A stretch of 41,875 nucleotides of DNA, from positions 1,182 through 43,056 of the forward strand of contig JAPPGM010000142.1 of the NCBI GenBank assembly GCA_028874995.1, given 5' to 3'. Source of the DNA: Gemmatimonadota bacterium. GTDB taxonomy: Bacteria > Gemmatimonadota > Gemmatimonadetes > Longimicrobiales > Gaopeijiaceae. The notes under the pieces are model-generated. The model did not search any database. It saw only the letters and a program-made list of their open reading frames with translations, and had not been told where the DNA came from. Shown here piece by piece: positions 9,525-18,607 of this stretch; position 1 is the first letter of the stretch, and every line of letters starts with the position of its first letter. Both the position numbers and the translations under genes were made by a program.

Positions 9525-10190
9525 ATGGGCAGAGCACATGGGGGGGGCAGGGTCGTCGTTCTGCTCGGCTCTCCGGGGGTCGGCAAGGGGACCCAGGGCA
9601 TTCGCCTGGGACGGGACCTCGGCTGGGCGCACGTCTCCACCGGAGATCTGCTGCGGGCGGCGCTGGAGGCGGGTACGCCTCTCGGGCTCGAGGCCCGGAA
9701 GTACATGGACGCTGGCGAGCTGGTTCCCGACGACGTCATCGTCGACCTCGTGCGGGAGCATCTGGCGGCGATGCCGGCGGAACGCGGGGTCGTGTTCGAC
9801 GGATTCCCGCGCACCGTTCCCCAGGCCGAGGCGCTGGACACCGTCCTCGGCGGAGCCGGACGCAGGGTGGACCGCGTCTGCCTGCTGGAGGCCCCCGAGG
9901 ATGTGCTGGTCAAGCGCATATCCGGCAGGCGTTCGTCGCCCGGCGGCCGGGTCTACAACATCCATTTCGATCCCCCCCGAAGGGACGGACTGTGCGACGA
10001 CACCGGTGAACCCCTCATCCACCGCGCCGACGATCACCCGGATACCGTGCGCACACGGCTCGCCGTCTACCACGAACTCACCGCCCCGCTCATCGGGTTC
10101 TACGATGCGAAGGGACTGCTGGCGCGCGTGAACGGCGAGGGTGGCATCGAACAGGTGTACGCGTCGTTGCGTGCGGCGGTCGACCGCTAA
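9525..10190 (+). CDS. adk: adenylate kinase
   Basis: Adenylate kinase interconverts ATP + AMP and 2 ADP in the cytosol. Visible are the P-loop (GSPGVGKGTQ, residues 15-24), the AMP-binding STGDLLRAAL, the DGFPRT motif and a long LID (GRVYNIHFDPP to DDTGEPLIHRADDH), followed by TVRTRLAVYHELT. Only one Cys of the four-Cys zinc LID is present (LCDDTGE), so the LID is probably metal-free. The product has 221 residues with an eight-residue Gly-rich start. ATG 9525 follows the secY stop by 13 bases, with no strong ribosome-binding site. Confidence 0.96.
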   Translation: MGRAHGGGRVVVLLGSPGVGKGTQGIRLGRDLGWAHVSTGDLLRAALEAGTPLGLEARKYMDAGELVPDDVIVDLVREHLAAMPAERGVVFDGFPRTVPQAEALDTVLGGAGRRVDRVCLLEAPEDVLVKRISGRRSSPGGRVYNIHFDPPRRDGLCDDTGEPLIHRADDHPDTVRTRLAVYHELTAPLIGFYDAKGLLARVNGEGGIEQVYASLRAAVDR

Positions 10191-10227
10191 CGGCCATGCC
10201 CGCGGCACCTCCGTCCACTGGAAGCTG

Positions 10228-11109
10228 ATGGCCAGGAACCGGCGTCCCCTCATCCACTTGAAATCACCGGACGAGATCGGTGCGATGGAACGGTGCGGCC
10301 GCATCATCGCCGGCCTCTTCGCCGAGATCGAGCCGCAGGTGCGGGCGGGGGCCCGAACGAGAGCGCTGGACCGCTTCGTCGACGACTTCGTGCGCTCCCA
10401 CGACGGTGCCGTGCCCGCCTTCAAGGGCCTGTACGGTTTCCCGGGAAGCGCCTGCATCAGCATCAATCAGGAGGTGGTGCACGGCATCCCCTCCTCCCGG
10501 CGTCTCCGCGACGGCGACATCGTCTCCATCGACGTGGGGGTGAAGCAGGGGGGATGGTGCGCTGACTCGGCGTACACCTTCGCGGTGGGCGAGATCGGCG
10601 GCGAGGCGGCCGGCCTCATGCAGGTCACCTACGATGCACTGGTCGCGGCTGTGGCGGCCGCCTGCCCGGGAAGACACGTCGGCGACATCGGCGCGGCGGT
10701 GGTGGAAACGGTGCGCCCCAGCGGCTACGCGATCATCCGGGATCTGGTCGGTCACGGCATCGGGCGGGCGATCCACGAGGAGCCCCAGGTCTCGAACATC
10801 GGTCGAGCGGGTTTCGGCGTACCTCTCCAGGCGGGGATGGTCCTCGCGATCGAGCCCATGCTGGCGGTGGGCACCGACGAGATCCGGACGCTGAACGACC
10901 GCTGGACGGTCACAACCATGGACGGATCGCTGTCGGCCCACTACGAGCACACCGTCGCCGTGACGGAGACCGGGCCGAAGATCCTGACTGGCGGCGGCAT
11001 CTGGGACGGTGCGGCGACGATGGCGGGGCGACGCGGCTCGGAAGGGACTGGGGCAGTTCAGGCTCACTTGCCGTTGGACAAGACTGGGGCTACCGTCCGG
11101 CAATCGTAG
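10228..11109 (+). CDS. map: methionine aminopeptidase type I
   Basis: Methionine aminopeptidase removes the initiator Met from nascent proteins using a dinuclear metal site. The pita-bread fold ligands are present: Asp in DGDIVSIDVGV, Asp in WCADSAYTF, His in LVGHGIGRAIHEEP, Glu in LAIEPM and Glu in HTVAVTETG. ATG 10228 follows GGAAG; an earlier in-frame ATG at 10141 lies inside adk. The family normally ends just after TETGPKILT. Here about 37 more residues follow (GGGIWDG to the end) with no recognised motif. infA, usually next, is missing. Confidence 0.96.
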   Translation: MARNRRPLIHLKSPDEIGAMERCGRIIAGLFAEIEPQVRAGARTRALDRFVDDFVRSHDGAVPAFKGLYGFPGSACISINQEVVHGIPSSRRLRDGDIVSIDVGVKQGGWCADSAYTFAVGEIGGEAAGLMQVTYDALVAAVAAACPGRHVGDIGAAVVETVRPSGYAIIRDLVGHGIGRAIHEEPQVSNIGRAGFGVPLQAGMVLAIEPMLAVGTDEIRTLNDRWTVTTMDGSLSAHYEHTVAVTETGPKILTGGGIWDGAATMAGRRGSEGTGAVQAHLPLDKTGATVRQS

Positions 11110-11190
11110 GCGTTATCCTTTTAAGCTGTGCCCGGAAGGAAGGGTCTGGGCGCCGTCAGGCGATGACATGAACGAAAGGGGAGTTTCGGC

Positions 11191-11307
11191 GTGAAGGTTC
11201 GAACCAGCGTCAAGCCGATGTGCGAGTACTGCCGCGTCGTCCGTCGCAAGGGTGTCGTGCGGATCATCTGCAAGCGGAATCCCCGGCACAAGCAGCGCCA
11301 GGGCTGA
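11191..11307 (+). CDS. rpmJ: 50S ribosomal protein L36
   Basis: L36 is the smallest 50S protein. The 38-residue product from GTG 11191 has the zinc-binding form: two Cys in MCEYC, then Cys and His in ICKRNPRH. It starts MKVRTSVKP, as the family does, and ends HKQRQG. GGGGAG stands about seven bases before the GTG. The gene was read directly from the sequence. Confidence 0.96.
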   Translation: MKVRTSVKPMCEYCRVVRRKGVVRIICKRNPRHKQRQG

Positions 11308-11314
11308 GTCGGCA

Positions 11315-11695
11315 ATGGCGCGAATCGCGGGCATCGACCTCCCCAGGGCAAAGCGGATCGAGGTGGCGTTGACCTATGTGTACGGCGTGGGCCGCACCTC
11401 GTCCAGGAAGATCCTCGAGGCGACCGGGATCAGCCCGGACCTCCGCACCCACGAACTGAGCGATGAGGACGCCAGCCGTCTTCGCCGCGAAATCGAGCAG
11501 AACTACAAGGTCGAGGGTGCCCTCCGCACCGAAGTGTCCATGAACATCAAGCGGCTCATGGACATCGGCTGCTACCGGGGCCTCCGGCACCGTCGGGGCC
11601 TTCCGGTAAGGGGTCAGCGGACCCACACGAACGCCCGCACCAAGAAGGGCCCGAGACGGGCCATCGCGGGCAAGAAGAAAGCGCCCAAGAAGTAG
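11315..11695 (+). CDS. rpsM: 30S ribosomal protein S13
   Basis: S13 sits at the top of the 30S head and bridges to the 50S subunit. The 126-residue product begins [22 protein letters not shown] and includes [11 protein letters not shown]-like [14 protein letters not shown] and [43 protein letters not shown]-type sequence, ending in a Lys-rich tail. ATG 11315 lies seven bases after the rpmJ stop; an earlier in-frame ATG overlaps rpmJ and adds non-homologous residues. Confidence 0.97.
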   Translation: MARIAGIDLPRAKRIEVALTYVYGVGRTSSRKILEATGISPDLRTHELSDEDASRLRREIEQNYKVEGALRTEVSMNIKRLMDIGCYRGLRHRRGLPVRGQRTHTNARTKKGPRRAIAGKKKAPKK

Positions 11696-11761
11696 CCCGG
11701 CTGAACGGGACTTCTCGCAACGGATCCACGAAGGGGGCTCGTCCCCGAAGGAAGGTGCCGG

Positions 11762-12154
11762 TTGGCAACGCCCAGATCTGGAAGGACGAAAAAGACGAAA
11801 AAGGTGGTCGCGGCCGAGGGCGTCGCTCACATCAAGGCCACCTTCAACAATACGCTCATCACCATCGCCGACCAGGCCGGCAACGTCCTGGTGTGGGCTT
11901 CCGCGGGCACGGCCGGATTCAAGGGTTCCAAGAAGTCCACGCCCTTCGCCGCCACCATGGCCGCGGAACAGGCGGGACGCGACGCCGTGGCGATGGGCGT
12001 CCGCAAGGTTGTGGTCCGCGTGCAGGGTCCGGGGTCGGGTCGGGAATCCGCCATCCAGGCTCTGGCCGCGGCCGGGCTCACGATCGAATCGATCCACGAC
12101 GTGACCCCCCTGCCGCACAACGGCTGCCGGCCACCCAAGAAACGCCGCGTTTAG
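11762..12154 (+). CDS. rpsK: 30S ribosomal protein S11
   Basis: S11 lies on the 30S platform near the E site. The core motifs are [40 protein letters not shown] and the terminal signature [23 protein letters not shown]. The start is a rare TTG at 11762, supported by GAAGGAAGG just upstream and by the normal length of 130 residues. A 66-base gap separates it from rpsM, long for this operon. Confidence 0.97.
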   Translation: MATPRSGRTKKTKKVVAAEGVAHIKATFNNTLITIADQAGNVLVWASAGTAGFKGSKKSTPFAATMAAEQAGRDAVAMGVRKVVVRVQGPGSGRESAIQALAAAGLTIESIHDVTPLPHNGCRPPKKRRV

Positions 12155-12170
12155 GAGCACGAATCCGCCA

Positions 12171-12806
<636 letters not shown>

Positions 12807-12883
12807 TCCACTGGTGAGGTCGTTGGCACAGCCAGCCTCGCGGATCCCGAAGGAAACAAGAAAAAAAAGGGGGAATACCGAGC

Positions 12884-13927
12884 GTGAATCTGGAGATTGA
12901 TCTTACCGGTCTCGTGCTTCCCGAACGTATCGAGATCGCCGAGGAGTCGGAAGACGGCCGCTCGGCGGATTTCGTCCTCGAACCGCTCGAGAGGGGCTTC
13001 GGCCACACCTTGGGCAACGCGGTGCGGCGGGTGCTCCTGTCGTCGCTTCAGGGAGCCGCCGTACGGGCCTTCCGGATCGAGGGGGTGGTCCATGAGCACC
13101 AGACCATTTCATCCGTGGTCGAGGACGTTCACCAGGTCATCCAGAATCTGAAGTCGCTCGTCGTGTCGCTCGACGAGGACATCGACGAAGCGGTGCTGGA
13201 GATCCAGGTCAAGAAGAAGGGCCCGGTGACGGCCAGGAGGATCCGGGGCCCCGCCTCGGTCACGATCCACGACCCCAACCATCACCTGCTGACCCTCGCG
13301 GACGACCGCGAGGTGCACATCGAACTCCATGTGAACAAGGGGCGTGGCTTCGTACTGGCCGACCAGCAGCCGCTGCCGCCGGGAGCGCCGGTGGACCTCG
13401 TGCGGATCGACGCGATCTACAACCCGGTTCTGCGCGCCAACTTCACCGTCGAGGAAACGAGGGTGGGGCAGCGCACCGACTTCGACCGCCTCACCATCCG
13501 GGTCGAGACCGACGGTTCGGTGGAACCCGCCGGCGCCGTCCGCTACGCCGCTGAACTCGTGCGCTGCCACCTGCGGTATATGCTCTACTTCGCCGAGGGT
13601 GGACTTCCGGAGGCCCAGGTTCGCGAATTGGCCCCGGTTCCCGAAGAGGCCGTGGCCCTCATGGACAAGCCGATCGACGACGTCGCCGAGATCAGCGTGC
13701 GTTCCCGCAACGCGCTTCAGCAGGAATCCATCCACACCCTGGGCGATCTCGTCGCGAGGACCGAAGAGGACATGCTCACGATCAACAACTTCGGCAAGAA
13801 GTCACTTTCGGAACTATACGACCTCCTGGACGAGCACGGACTCCGCTTCGGCATGAAGATGGAGCGGGGCGAGGATGGACAGCTGTTCTACGTCAAGGAG
13901 GGAGCTGCCGCCGACCCGGAGGGATAG
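12884..13927 (+). CDS. rpoA: RNA polymerase alpha subunit
   Basis: The alpha dimer nucleates RNA polymerase assembly, and its C-terminal domain binds UP elements and activators. The N-terminal domain shows [23 protein letters not shown] and [16 protein letters not shown]. The C-terminal domain (about residues 255-330) shows [36 protein letters not shown] and [14 protein letters not shown]. It has 347 residues, a GTG start and an AAGGGGGAA ribosome-binding site. Its place between rpsD and rplQ is the usual alpha-operon order. Confidence 0.98.
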   Translation: MNLEIDLTGLVLPERIEIAEESEDGRSADFVLEPLERGFGHTLGNAVRRVLLSSLQGAAVRAFRIEGVVHEHQTISSVVEDVHQVIQNLKSLVVSLDEDIDEAVLEIQVKKKGPVTARRIRGPASVTIHDPNHHLLTLADDREVHIELHVNKGRGFVLADQQPLPPGAPVDLVRIDAIYNPVLRANFTVEETRVGQRTDFDRLTIRVETDGSVEPAGAVRYAAELVRCHLRYMLYFAEGGLPEAQVRELAPVPEEAVALMDKPIDDVAEISVRSRNALQQESIHTLGDLVARTEEDMLTINNFGKKSLSELYDLLDEHGLRFGMKMERGEDGQLFYVKEGAAADPEG

Positions 13928-13956
13928 CCGGCGAAGCACACGAGGAAACGAGAACC

Positions 13957-14307
13957 ATGCGTCACCGCAAGAAGGGGAGAGGCCTCTCGCGCTCTCCGAG
14001 TCATCGGAGGGCCATGCTGAGAAACATGGCCACGTCACTCTTCCGCCACGAGCGGATCACTACGACGACGGCCCGGGCCAAGGAGTTGCGACCGTACGCC
14101 GAACGCCTGATCACGCTCGCCAGGCGCGGGGATCTGCACGCCCGCCGCCTCGCCGCGCGGCGGATCGCGGACCGGGAAATCCTCGGCAAGCTGTTCGACG
14201 ATATCGGACCCCGGTACGCGGAACGCCCGGGGGGATACACGCGCATCTTGAAGCTCGGCAACCGCCAGGGCGACGCCGCCGACATGGCGCTCATCGAGTT
14301 GGTGTGA
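13957..14307 (+). CDS. rplQ: 50S ribosomal protein L17
   Basis: L17 surrounds the tunnel exit. The 116-residue product starts [34 protein letters not shown] and ends with the family tail [38 protein letters not shown] precedes the ATG. It is the last ribosomal protein gene of the cluster; no convincing terminator follows it. Confidence 0.98.
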   Translation: MRHRKKGRGLSRSPSHRRAMLRNMATSLFRHERITTTTARAKELRPYAERLITLARRGDLHARRLAARRIADREILGKLFDDIGPRYAERPGGYTRILKLGNRQGDAADMALIELV

Positions 14308-14313
14308 TAGAAT
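14304..14313 (+). promoter_or_regulatory. possible extended -10 promoter element after rplQ
   Basis: TGATAGAAT (14305-14313), an extended -10 type element with the hexamer TAGAAT, overlaps the rplQ stop codon. No good -35 hexamer is seen 16-18 bases upstream (TGGCGC at best). It would allow the 14381 gene and the nucleotide-sugar genes to be transcribed separately from the ribosomal operon. This is a sequence match only. Confidence 0.25.
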
Positions 14314-14380
14314 CCGGCTCTGAACGGAGGCTGTGAGGGCCTCGGAGCGCGAAACTGGAAAGGACAGGGGTAAGGCAGAA

Positions 14381-14944
14381 ATGGCAACGTCGAAGTCCCG
14401 GGCGGGGGCCGCCAAACTCGGCGCACCGCTGATGGTACTGAGTTTCCTGATGGTCGCGGGCTTTATCTACTGGCTTTCCGTGACGGCCGAGCCGACGGAG
14501 GTCGTGGTGGACGACCCCGAGGATGTCCTGGAAAACGTGGTCTCGTTCACCGCGTTCTCGGCGGGTCCTGACGGATACTTGGGACAGGTGGTGAGTCTGG
14601 AAGACATAACCATCACGTCCGTCCTCGGGTATCATTCGTTCTGGACGAACCTGGTGGACGCCAACGAGACGGCCTATCTGCTTCACCTGTCCGATTCTCT
14701 GGTTGCCGATACGCTGGTCTCGGTCGAGAGCGATATGATGGTGACCGTCACCGGAACCGTCTCCTTGATGAACGACTCGGTCCTGGACGCATGGGAGGCC
14801 GCGGGCGCATTCGGGGCCGACGTCCACAGATCCCTTGCTGAATTCGCCGAGAACTTCATCGAAGTCACCTTGATCCAAATGCCGGAGCCTTCCGAGCCCG
14901 GCGACGCGGATGAATCCGGCTCCGACGAGGGTAACGGAGGCTGA
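14381..14944 (+). CDS. unrecognised membrane-anchored protein with probable OB-like domain
   Basis: Function is not recognised. The 187-residue product has a basic N-terminus and a single hydrophobic helix (about residues 14-34, GAPLMVLSFLMVAGFIYWLS), then an acidic extracytoplasmic domain rich in beta-prone stretches. The pattern GQVVSLEDITITSVLG, an aromatic turn, and VTVTGTVSLMND resembles OB-fold 'GxxVTVxGxV' domains. That resemblance is an impression from pattern only. The tail (about residues 168-187) is acidic and Ser/Gly-rich. ATG 14381 follows AGGACAGGGG, and an in-frame earlier start at 14333 is less likely. It lies between rplQ and the nucleotide-sugar genes on the same strand. Confidence 0.75.
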   Translation: MATSKSRAGAAKLGAPLMVLSFLMVAGFIYWLSVTAEPTEVVVDDPEDVLENVVSFTAFSAGPDGYLGQVVSLEDITITSVLGYHSFWTNLVDANETAYLLHLSDSLVADTLVSVESDMMVTVTGTVSLMNDSVLDAWEAAGAFGADVHRSLAEFAENFIEVTLIQMPEPSEPGDADESGSDEGNGG

Positions 14945-15011
14945 CGGCGCATCAACCGCGTGGGTTTGTCCACGGACTGCCGGCGGCGTGAAGGAGTCGA
15001 CACAGTCCGCG

Positions 15012-16316
15012 ATGCGTTCAGGAGACGCAACACTCGGCGTGATCGGCTTGGGTTACGTCGGGTTGCCGCTGGCGGTCGAGGCCGCCCGGAGCGGGATCAA
15101 CGTGCTCGGCCTCGACGTGGACCCCCAGGTGGTGGACGGCGTCAACCGCGGCCGCAGCCACATCCAGGACCTGGCCGGCGAAACAGTGGCGCGCCTTGCG
15201 CGGAACGGACTCCTCGCGGCCACCACCGACATGTCACGGCTGCGGGACTGCGATGCCGTGGCCATCTGCGTGCCCACCCCGCTCTCCAAGACCCGCGACC
15301 CGGACATCTCGCACGTTCTGGCCGCAACGGAGGCGGTTGGCGAGGCCCTTGCCGAGGGACAGCTGGTGGTGCTGGAATCGACGACCTATCCGGGCACGAC
15401 GCGCGAGGTGGTGCTGCCGATTCTGGCCCGGAGCGGCCTGGAGGTCGGGAGGGACTTTTTTCTCTGTTTCTCGCCGGAGCGCGTGGATCCCGGAAACGAG
15501 GACTGGAAGACCGGAAACACGCCGAAGGTCATCGGGGGCGTGACACCCGCGTGCACGGAAGTCGGCACCGCGTTCTACTCCCGCTTCGTGGAGAGGATGG
15601 TCCCAGTGTCGTCGGCGGAGGCGGCGGAGCTGACCAAGATCCTCGAGAATGCCTTCCGCGCCGTGAACATCGGTCTGGTCAACGAAATGGCCCTGATCGC
15701 CGACCGGCTCGGACTGAACATCTGGGAGGTGATCGGGGCTGCGTCCACCAAGCCGTTCGGCTTCATGAAGTTCACGCCGGGCCCGGGGCTCGGCGGTCAC
15801 TGCCTTCCCGTGGATCCCCACTACCTGTCCTGGAAGATGCGGAAGATGGACTACCGCACCCGCCTGATCGACATGGCGTCGGAGATCAACGCCGAAATGC
15901 CGACCTTCGTGGCGGGCAAGGTCAGGGAGGCGCTGAACGGGGTGGGGAAGCCGGTCAAGGGGTCGAGGATCCTGCTGCTCGGGGTTGCCTATAAGAAGGA
16001 CGTGGGGGACGTACGGGAATCTCCCGCGCTGGACATCCTGGAACACCTGGAGCGTGACGGTGCCGACGTGCTGTACCACGACCCGCATGTGCCCGAGTGG
16101 GGCACGCGGGACGGCCGCACCCTGACGACCTCGTCGCTCACCGGTGAGCTGCTGAGAGGGATCGACGCGGCGGTAATCGTCACCGACCACTCCTGCTTCG
16201 ACGCGGCCCGGATCCTGTCTCTCTCGCCCGTCGTGGTCGATGCGCGCAATGCGACGGCGTCGGTGCAGGAGGTGGACCGCACAGCCCGGCCACAGCGATG
16301 GATCGTAAAGGGATGA
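15012..16316 (+). CDS. UDP-N-acetylhexosamine 6-dehydrogenase-like (WbpA/WecC type)
   Basis: This nucleotide-sugar dehydrogenase probably oxidises a UDP-N-acetylhexosamine C6 to the uronate in two NAD-dependent steps, for surface polysaccharide. The Rossmann motif GVIGLGYVGLPLAVEAA is at the N-terminus. ESTTYPGTT and CFSPERVDPGN lie mid-protein, and the catalytic Cys is residue 264 in GLGGHCLPVDP. The third domain has LGVAYKKDVGDVRESPALDI. The SPERVDPG and GGHCLPVDP motifs place it nearer the WbpA/WecC branch than true UDP-glucose dehydrogenases; the exact substrate is not readable. ATG 15012 starts at the Rossmann fold. GTG 14988 is an alternative, and a longer start would overlap the previous gene. 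Confidence 0.88.
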   Translation: MRSGDATLGVIGLGYVGLPLAVEAARSGINVLGLDVDPQVVDGVNRGRSHIQDLAGETVARLARNGLLAATTDMSRLRDCDAVAICVPTPLSKTRDPDISHVLAATEAVGEALAEGQLVVLESTTYPGTTREVVLPILARSGLEVGRDFFLCFSPERVDPGNEDWKTGNTPKVIGGVTPACTEVGTAFYSRFVERMVPVSSAEAAELTKILENAFRAVNIGLVNEMALIADRLGLNIWEVIGAASTKPFGFMKFTPGPGLGGHCLPVDPHYLSWKMRKMDYRTRLIDMASEINAEMPTFVAGKVREALNGVGKPVKGSRILLLGVAYKKDVGDVRESPALDILEHLERDGADVLYHDPHVPEWGTRDGRTLTTSSLTGELLRGIDAAVIVTDHSCFDAARILSLSPVVVDARNATASVQEVDRTARPQRWIVKG

Positions 16317-16326
16317 GCGCACGCGG

Positions 16327-17649
16327 ATGAAGATCGCGGTGCTGGGAAGCGGTTACGTGGGGCTCACGACCGGAGCCTGTCTGGCGGAGACGGGCAATGA
16401 CGTGATCTGCGTGGATATCCTGGAAGAGAGGGTGGAGCTGCTCAAGCGGGGCGAAGTCCCGTTCTTCGAACCCGGACTCGCCGCGCTCGTGTCGCGCAAC
16501 CTCGACGAGGGACGGCTGAGCTTCACGACCGACGTGTCAGGGGCGGTGCGCGCGTCCCGAATCATCTTCATCGCGGTAGGAACGCCGCCCGGCGACGACG
16601 GTTCCGCCGACCTGCAGTACGTGCTCGCCGCCGCGCGGGACATCGGGCGCGCGATGGACGGCGGGCGCATCGTGATCACGAAGAGCACGGTACCGGTGGG
16701 AACCGCGCGGCGGGTTCGTGCGGTCATCGAGGCCGAGACGGAGCATCCCGTGCACGTCTGCGCGAATCCCGAGTTCCTCAAGGAGGGGGCGGCAGTCAGC
16801 GACTTCAAGAAGCCCGACCGGGTCGTGCTGGGGGTGGACGATCCGGAGGCGGCCCGGGTACTGCGCGAACTCTACGCGCCCTTCGTGCGCACCGGGAACG
16901 AGATTCTGGTCATGGACGTCCCCTCGGCCGAAATCACGAAGTACGCGGCGAACGCCATGCTCGCCACCCGCATCAGCTTCATGAACACGATCGGCCGGCT
17001 CTGTGAGCGTGCCGGCGCCGACGTGGACCAGGTGCGCCTGGGCGTCGGCTCGGATCGGCGCATCGGCCCGACGTACCTGTTTCCCGGGGTGGGGTACGGG
17101 GGCTCGTGCTTCCCCAAGGACGTCAAGGCCCTGGCCTCGACGCTGAAGGGGCTGGGGCTGGACTCGTCGATCCTGGAAGCGGTGGAACAGGTCAACGAAC
17201 GGCAGAAACGCCGTCTGGTGGAGGTGGCGGTGGAGCGGTTCGGCGAGGACCTTCGCGGGCGAACCTTCGCGGTGTGGGGCCTGGCCTTCAAACCGAACAC
17301 CGACGACATGCGCGAAGCGCCCAGCCTGGTCACGATACCTGCCCTGCTTGAACGAGGTGCTCGAGTCGTTGCGCACGATCCGGCGGCGATGGGCGAGACC
17401 CGCCGCATTCTCGGCGATGCCATCGAGTACCGCGAGCACAACTACGATACTCTGGAAGGCGCCGACGCCCTCTTCATCCACACCGAATGGCACCCGTATC
17501 GCCACCCCGACTTCGCCCGGATGCGGACGCTGCTCAGGAACGCGGTGATCCTGGACGGCCGCAACCTCTATTCGCCCCGGACCATGCGCGCGCACGGGTT
17601 CGAGTACTACTCGGTCGGCCGCCGTCCGGTGACCGCGGACTGTGCGTAG
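16327..17649 (+). CDS. ugd: UDP-glucose 6-dehydrogenase
   Basis: Oxidises UDP-glucose to UDP-glucuronate with two NAD+. The product begins with the Rossmann motif MKIAVLGSGYVGLTTGACLA and contains TKSTVPVGTARR and ANPEFLKEGAAVSDF. The catalytic Cys is residue 261 in VGYGGSCFPKDVKAL, and WGLAFKPNTDDMREAPS lies in the C-terminal domain. The 440 residues match the usual length. It starts ten bases after the upstream dehydrogenase and ends six bases before the UDP-glucuronate decarboxylase gene, so substrate and product enzymes are adjacent. Confidence 0.95.
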   Translation: MKIAVLGSGYVGLTTGACLAETGNDVICVDILEERVELLKRGEVPFFEPGLAALVSRNLDEGRLSFTTDVSGAVRASRIIFIAVGTPPGDDGSADLQYVLAAARDIGRAMDGGRIVITKSTVPVGTARRVRAVIEAETEHPVHVCANPEFLKEGAAVSDFKKPDRVVLGVDDPEAARVLRELYAPFVRTGNEILVMDVPSAEITKYAANAMLATRISFMNTIGRLCERAGADVDQVRLGVGSDRRIGPTYLFPGVGYGGSCFPKDVKALASTLKGLGLDSSILEAVEQVNERQKRRLVEVAVERFGEDLRGRTFAVWGLAFKPNTDDMREAPSLVTIPALLERGARVVAHDPAAMGETRRILGDAIEYREHNYDTLEGADALFIHTEWHPYRHPDFARMRTLLRNAVILDGRNLYSPRTMRAHGFEYYSVGRRPVTADCA

Positions 17650-17655
17650 CAGCCC

Positions 17656-18600
17656 GTGCGCATCCTGATCACCGGTGCCGCGGGCTTTCTTGGCTCCCAC
17701 CTTGTTGACCGCTTCCTGGCGGACGGATGCGAGGTGGTCGGGGTCGACAACTTCGTCACCGGTTCCCGGGACAACCTGGAGCACCTCGAGCGGGAGCCCC
17801 GGTTCGACCTGGTCGAGCACGACATCTCCCGGCCGTTCTTCGTGGAGCCGAAGGTGGACGGTGTCCTGCATTTCGCGTCTCCCGCGAGCCCCGTCGACTA
17901 CACCGCGCTTCCGATCCAGACGCTCAAGGTGGGGGGACTCGGGACGCATAACGCCCTGGGCATCGCCCTTCGGCACGGCGCACGCTTCCTGCTCGCCTCG
18001 ACCTCCGAGGTCTACGGGGACCCCAGGGTCCACCCACAGACCGAAGACTACTGGGGGAACGTGAATCCCGTAGGGCCCAGAGGTGTATACGACGAAGCGA
18101 AGCGGTACGCCGAGGCGATGACCATGGCCTACCACAGGGCTCACTCACTGGACACTCGCATTGTCAGGATCTTCAACACCTACGGTGCCCGAATGCGGCC
18201 CGCGGACGGACGGGTCGTATCCAACTTCATCGTGCAGGGGCTGCGCGGCGAGGCCATGACGATTTATGGAACCGGTGAACAGACCCGATCCTTCTGCCAT
18301 GTGGACGACCAGGTCGAAGGCATCGTGCGGCTCTTCCAGTCGGAGCGCGTCGATCCGGTCAACATCGGCAACCCGGACGAATTCACGATCCTCGACCTGG
18401 CCGTCATCGTGCGCCGGGAGACGGGCAGCACGACCGCACCCGTCTTCCGGCCGCTCCCGCCCGACGATCCCGCCGTGCGCTGTCCGGACATCTCCGCCGC
18501 GCGCCGGGAACTCGGGTGGAGGCCAACCATCGGGTTGCGCGAGGGCGTCAGAAAGACGATCCCTTACTTCAGGGGGGTTGTCGACAGGCATGCAGACTGA
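17656..18600 (+). CDS. UDP-glucuronate decarboxylase (UDP-xylose synthase)
   Basis: An extended short-chain dehydrogenase that converts UDP-glucuronate to UDP-xylose through a 4-keto intermediate. The NAD motif is [14 protein letters not shown]. The family-specific stretch [11 protein letters not shown] follows, then STSEVYGDP and the catalytic pair Tyr145/Lys149 (VYDEAKR). RSFCHVDD and [11 protein letters not shown] are also typical. The length of 314 residues is normal. The start is GTG 17656, six bases after ugd, with little ribosome-binding site of its own, so coupling is likely. Together with ugd it makes UDP-xylose, a precursor for xylosylated surface glycans. Confidence 0.93.
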   Translation: MRILITGAAGFLGSHLVDRFLADGCEVVGVDNFVTGSRDNLEHLEREPRFDLVEHDISRPFFVEPKVDGVLHFASPASPVDYTALPIQTLKVGGLGTHNALGIALRHGARFLLASTSEVYGDPRVHPQTEDYWGNVNPVGPRGVYDEAKRYAEAMTMAYHRAHSLDTRIVRIFNTYGARMRPADGRVVSNFIVQGLRGEAMTIYGTGEQTRSFCHVDDQVEGIVRLFQSERVDPVNIGNPDEFTILDLAVIVRRETGSTTAPVFRPLPPDDPAVRCPDISAARRELGWRPTIGLREGVRKTIPYFRGVVDRHAD

Positions 18601-18607
18601 ACGGGGA

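Noticed and set aside
8791-10131. Long plus-strand frame overlapping secY and adk
   Set aside because: It lies in another frame of two certain genes and its translation has no motifs.
11074-11119. TTGGAC and TATCCT as a promoter before rpmJ
   Set aside because: The hexamers are 34 bases apart, far from the 16-18 needed, and no better pairing was found.
14327-14343. Hairpin GAGGC-(7)-GCCTC after rplQ as a terminator
   Set aside because: Only five pairs, no T-run, and the next gene starts shortly after on the same strand.
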